Origin: Lepturacanthus savala
Taxonomy: Eukaryota; Chordata; Actinopteri; Scombriformes; Trichiuridae
NCBI GenBank assembly: GCA_030544235.1
Contig: JARUPU010000098.1
Coordinates: 61,001 to 125,000, forward strand
Direction: 5' to 3'
Length of the DNA: 64,000 bases
Shown: positions 60,701 to 64,000 of the stretch, in pieces
Layout of the letters: the number at the start of each line of letters is the position of its first letter
Position numbering within the stretch: position 1 is the first letter of the stretch
Position numbers and translations under genes: made by a program
Notes under the pieces: generated by a model
The model's input: the letters and a program-made list of their open reading frames with translations, nothing else
Database searches by the model: none
What the model was told of the DNA's origin: nothing

Positions 60701-62100
60701 CCTCCCAGTGATTTTAAAGGTGCTGCTGCCCCGAAACCGAAAATCATATAGAAATTGAACCAATTCCTACACCCCCCAGTTAAGAATTTAGGGTTAGGGT
60801 TAGGGTTATGGTTAGACTAGGGTTAGGGTTAGGCTCAGCGTTGGGGTATAGGGAACGAAACTACCAGGTATATCCCTCCCAGTGATTTTAAAGGTGCTGC
60901 AGCCCCGAAACCGAAAATCATATAGAAATTGAACCAATTCCTACACCCCCCAGTTAAGAATTTAGGGTTAGGGTTAGGGTTAGGGTTAGACTAGGGTTAG
61001 GGTTAGGCTCAGCGTTGGGGTATAGGGAACGAAACTACCAGGTATATCCCTCCCAGTGATTTTAAAGGTGCTGCAGCCCCGAAACCGAAAATCATATAGA
61101 AATTGAACCAATTCCTACACCCCCCAGTTAAGAATTTAGGGTTAGGGTTAGGGTTAGGGTTAGACTAGGGTTAGTGTTAGGCTCAGCGTTGGGGTATAGG
61201 GAACGAAACTACCAGGTATATCCCTCCCAGTGATTTTAAAGGTGCTGCAGCCCCGAAACCGAAAATCATATAGAAATTGAACCAATTCCTATAACCCCCA
61301 GTTAAGAATTTAGGGTTAGGGTTAGGGTTAGGGTTAGACTAGGGTTAGGGTTAGGCTCAGCGTTGGGGTATAGGGAACGAAACTACCAGGTATATCCCTC
61401 CCAGTGATTTTAAAGGTGCTGCTGCCCCGAAACCGAAAATCATATAGAAATTGAACCAATTCCTACACCCCCCAGTTAAGAATTTAGGGTTAGGGTTAGG
61501 GTTATGGTTAGACTAGGGTTAGGGTTAGGCTCAGCGTTGGGGTATAGGGAACGAAACTACCAGGTATATCCCTCCCAGTGATTTTAAAGGTGCTGCAGCC
61601 CCGAAACCGAAAATCATATAGAAATTGAACCAATTCCTACACCCCCCAGTTAAGAATTTAGGGTTAGGGTTAGGGTTAGGGTTAGACTAGGGTTAGGGTT
61701 AGGCTCAGCGTTGGGGTATAGGGAACGAAACTACCAGGTATATCCCTCCCAGTGATTTTAAAGGTGCTGCAGCCCCGAAACCGAAAATCATATAGAAATT
61801 GAACCAATTCCTACACCCCCCAGTTAAGAATTTAGGGTTAGGGTTAGGGTTAGGGTTAGACTAGGGTTAGTGTTAGGCTCAGCGTTGGGGTATAGGGAAC
61901 GAAACTACCAGGTATATCCCTCCCAGTGATTTTAAAGGTGCTGCAGCCCCGAAACCGAAAATCATATAGAAATTGAACCAATTCCTATAACCCCCAGTTA
62001 AGAATTTAGGGTTAGGGTTAGGGTTAGGGTTAGACTAGGGTTAGGGTTAGGCTCAGCGTTGGGGTATAGGGAACGAAACTACCAGGTATATCCCTCCCAG
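60700..62100 (+). repeat. Four-monomer tandem unit of 696 bp
   Basis: GCTGCTGCCCC (near 60,724 and 61,420), GTTATGGTTAG (near 60,806 and 61,502) and CTAGGGTTAGTG (61,165 and 61,861) each recur about 696 bp apart, which is 4 x 174. The two private substitutions, seen only in this end of the window (GTTATGG again near 63,752), mark a very local, recent duplication. Confidence 0.8.
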
Positions 62101-64000
62101 TGATTTTAAAGGTGCTGCAGCCCCGAAACCGAAAATCATATAGAAATTGAACCAATTCCTACACCCCCCAGTTAAGAATTTAGGGTTAGGGTTAGGGTTA
62201 GGGTTAGACTAGGGTTAGGGTTAGGCTCAGCGTTGGGGTATAGGGAACGAAACTACCAGGTATATCCCTCCCAGTGATTTTAAAGGTGCTGCAGCCCCGA
62301 AGCCGAAAATCATATAGAAATTGAACCAATTCCTACACCCCCCAGTTAAGAATTTAGGGTTAGGGTTAGGGTTAGGGTTAGACTAGGGTTAGGGTTAGGC
62401 TCAGCGTTGGGGTATAGGGAACGAAACTACCAGGTATATCCCTCCCAGTGATTTTAAAGGTGCTGCAGCCCCGAAGCCGAAAATCATATAGAAATTGAAC
62501 CAATTCCTACACCCCCCAGTTAAGAATTTAGGGTTAGGGTTAGGGTTAGGGTTAGACTAGGATTAGTGTTAGGCTCAGCGTTGGGGTATAGGGAACGAAA
62601 CTACCAGGTATATCCCTCCCAGTGATTTTAAAGGTGCTGCAGCCCCGAAACCGAAAATCATATAGAAATTGAACCAATTCCTATAACCCCCAGTTAAGAA
62701 TTTAGGGTAAGGGTTAGGGTTAGGGTTAGACTAGGGTTAGGGTTAGGCTCAGCGTTGGGGTATAGGGAACGAAACTACCAGGTATATCCCTCCCAGTGAT
62801 TTTAAAGGTGCTGCAGCCCCGAAACCGAAAATCATATAGAAATTGAACCAATTCCTACACCCCCCAGTAAAGAATTTAGGGTTAGGGTTAGGGTTAGGGT
62901 TAGACTAGGGTTAGGGTTAGGCTCAGCGTTGGGGTATAGGGAACGAAACTACCAGGTATATCCCTCCCAGTGATTTTAAAGGTGCTGCAGCCCCGAAGCC
63001 GAAAATCATATAGAAATTGAACCAATTCCTACACCCCCCAGTTAAGAATTTAGGGTTAGGGTTAGGGTTAGGGTTAGACTAGGGTTAGGGTTAGGCTCAG
63101 CTTTAGGGTATAGAGAACGAAACTACCAGGTATATCCCTCCCAGTGATTTTAAAGGTGCTGCAGCCCCGAAACCGAAAATCATATAGAAATTGAACCAAT
63201 TCCTACACCCCCCAGTTAAGAATTTAGGGTTAGGGTTAGGGTTAGACTAGGGTTAGGGTTAGGCTCAGCGTTGGGGTATAGGGAACGAAACTACCAGGTA
63301 TATCCCTCCCAGTGATTTTAAAGGTGCTGCAGCCCCGAAACCGAAAATCATATAGAAATTGAACCAATTCCTACACCCCCCAGTTAAGAATTTAGGGTTA
63401 GGGTTAGGGTTAGACTAGGGTTAGGGTTAGGCTCAGCGTTGGGGTATAGGGAATGAAACTACCAGGTATATCCCTCCCAGTGAATTTAAAGGTGCTGCAG
63501 CCCCGAAACCGAAAATCATATAGAAATTGAACCAATTCCTACACCCCCCAGTTAAGAATTTAGGGTTAGGGTTAGGGTTAGGGTTAGACTAGGGTTAGGG
63601 TTAGGCTCAGCTTTAGGGTATAGAGAACGAAACTACCAGGTATATCCCTCCCAGTGATTTTAAAGGTGCTGCAGCCCCGAAACCGAAAATCATATAGAAA
63701 TTGAACCAATTCCTACACCCCCCAGTTAAGAATTTAGGGTTAGGGTTAGGGTTATGGTTAGACTAGGGTTAGGGTTAGGCTCAGCGTTGGGGTATAGGGA
63801 ACGAAACTACCAGGTATATCCCTCCCAGTGATTTTAAAGGTGCTGCAGCCCCGAAACCGAAAATCATATAGAAATTGAACCAATTCCTACACCCCCCAGT
63901 TAAGAATTTAGGGTTAGGGTTAGGGTTAGGGTTAGACTAGGGTTAGGGTTAGGCTCAGCGTTGGGGTATAGGGAACGAAACTACCAGGTATATCCCTCCC

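Larger units (their letters stand above)
8852..64000 (+). repeat. Telomere-hexamer composite satellite array, right part
   Basis: Roughly 315-320 further monomers in the same head-to-tail orientation, running off the window's right edge. Perfect TTAGGG runs range from 3 to 7 copies; seven are seen near 33116-33161 and 44451-44496. Recurrent monomer classes are: consensus GCGTTGGGG; GCTTTAGGG with TATAGAGAACG; GAATGAAAC with GTGAATTTA; GCTCCGAAACCAAAAATC with GGACAAATTCC; AGTGTTAGG with CCTATAACCCCC; GGATTAGGG with GGGGCATAGGG; GATCCAATTCC; TATATGGAACG; CATATGGAAATTG; and GAAGCCG. No gene, RNA gene or other transposon was seen in these 55 kb. Confidence 0.97.

Noticed and set aside
1..64000. 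CRISPR-like regular repetition
   Set aside because: Repeat and 'spacer' are both conserved from unit to unit and no cas genes are present; this is a eukaryotic satellite.
1..64000. Integrated herpesvirus end with telomeric repeats
   Set aside because: Some herpesviruses carry TTAGGG arrays, but no viral coding sequence or terminal-repeat structure is visible and the unit core is a simple satellite.

Overview
The window is almost entirely one tandem satellite array from a vertebrate-type genome, most likely a teleost fish. Each monomer is composite: a run of the vertebrate telomere hexamer TTAGGG (3 to 7 perfect copies), a degenerate TTAGACTAGGG joint, two more hexamers, and a unique core of about 128 bp running from CTCAGC to AAGAATT. 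Monomers are 168, 174, 180, 186 or 192 bp long depending on hexamer number. I estimate about 360 of them, all head to tail with the G-rich strand on +. The fish assignment rests on the vertebrate hexamer, a piggyBac-type transposon, and a retroposon tail of a kind that is common in teleosts. No intact gene, tRNA, rRNA or CRISPR array is visible.

Layout. 1..7557: array built from a nearly perfect 18-monomer higher-order repeat (HOR) of 3,120 bp. 7562..8847: a 1,286-bp non-autonomous piggyBac-family transposon inserted at TTAA. It has 18-bp terminal inverted repeats, long subterminal inverted repeats, two broken pieces of transposase coding sequence and a nested retroposon tail. 8852..64000: the array continues as a mosaic of HORs of different size: blocks spaced 3,756 bp (13.7-19.6 kb), blocks about 14.6-14.8 kb apart (9.3-12.1 and 24.1-26.7 kb), a large HOR of 6,624/6,450 bp (38.4-52.3 kb), a 6-monomer 1,050-bp HOR (55.2-57.5 kb) and a 4-monomer 696-bp unit (60.7-62.1 kb).

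How it fits together. Monomers fall into recurrent classes defined by linked substitutions, and the order of classes reveals the HORs. The array looks shaped by repeated unequal exchange, gene conversion and slippage in the TTAGGG run. The transposon landed in one monomer of the third 3,120-bp copy. Both older copies retain the matching empty TTAA, so the insertion came after that amplification. The arrangement resembles subtelomeric or interstitial telomeric satellite DNA. If it is subtelomeric in its native orientation, the chromosome end lies to the right. All comparisons were made by eye, so boundaries of large repeats are approximate to tens of bases and copy numbers are estimates.
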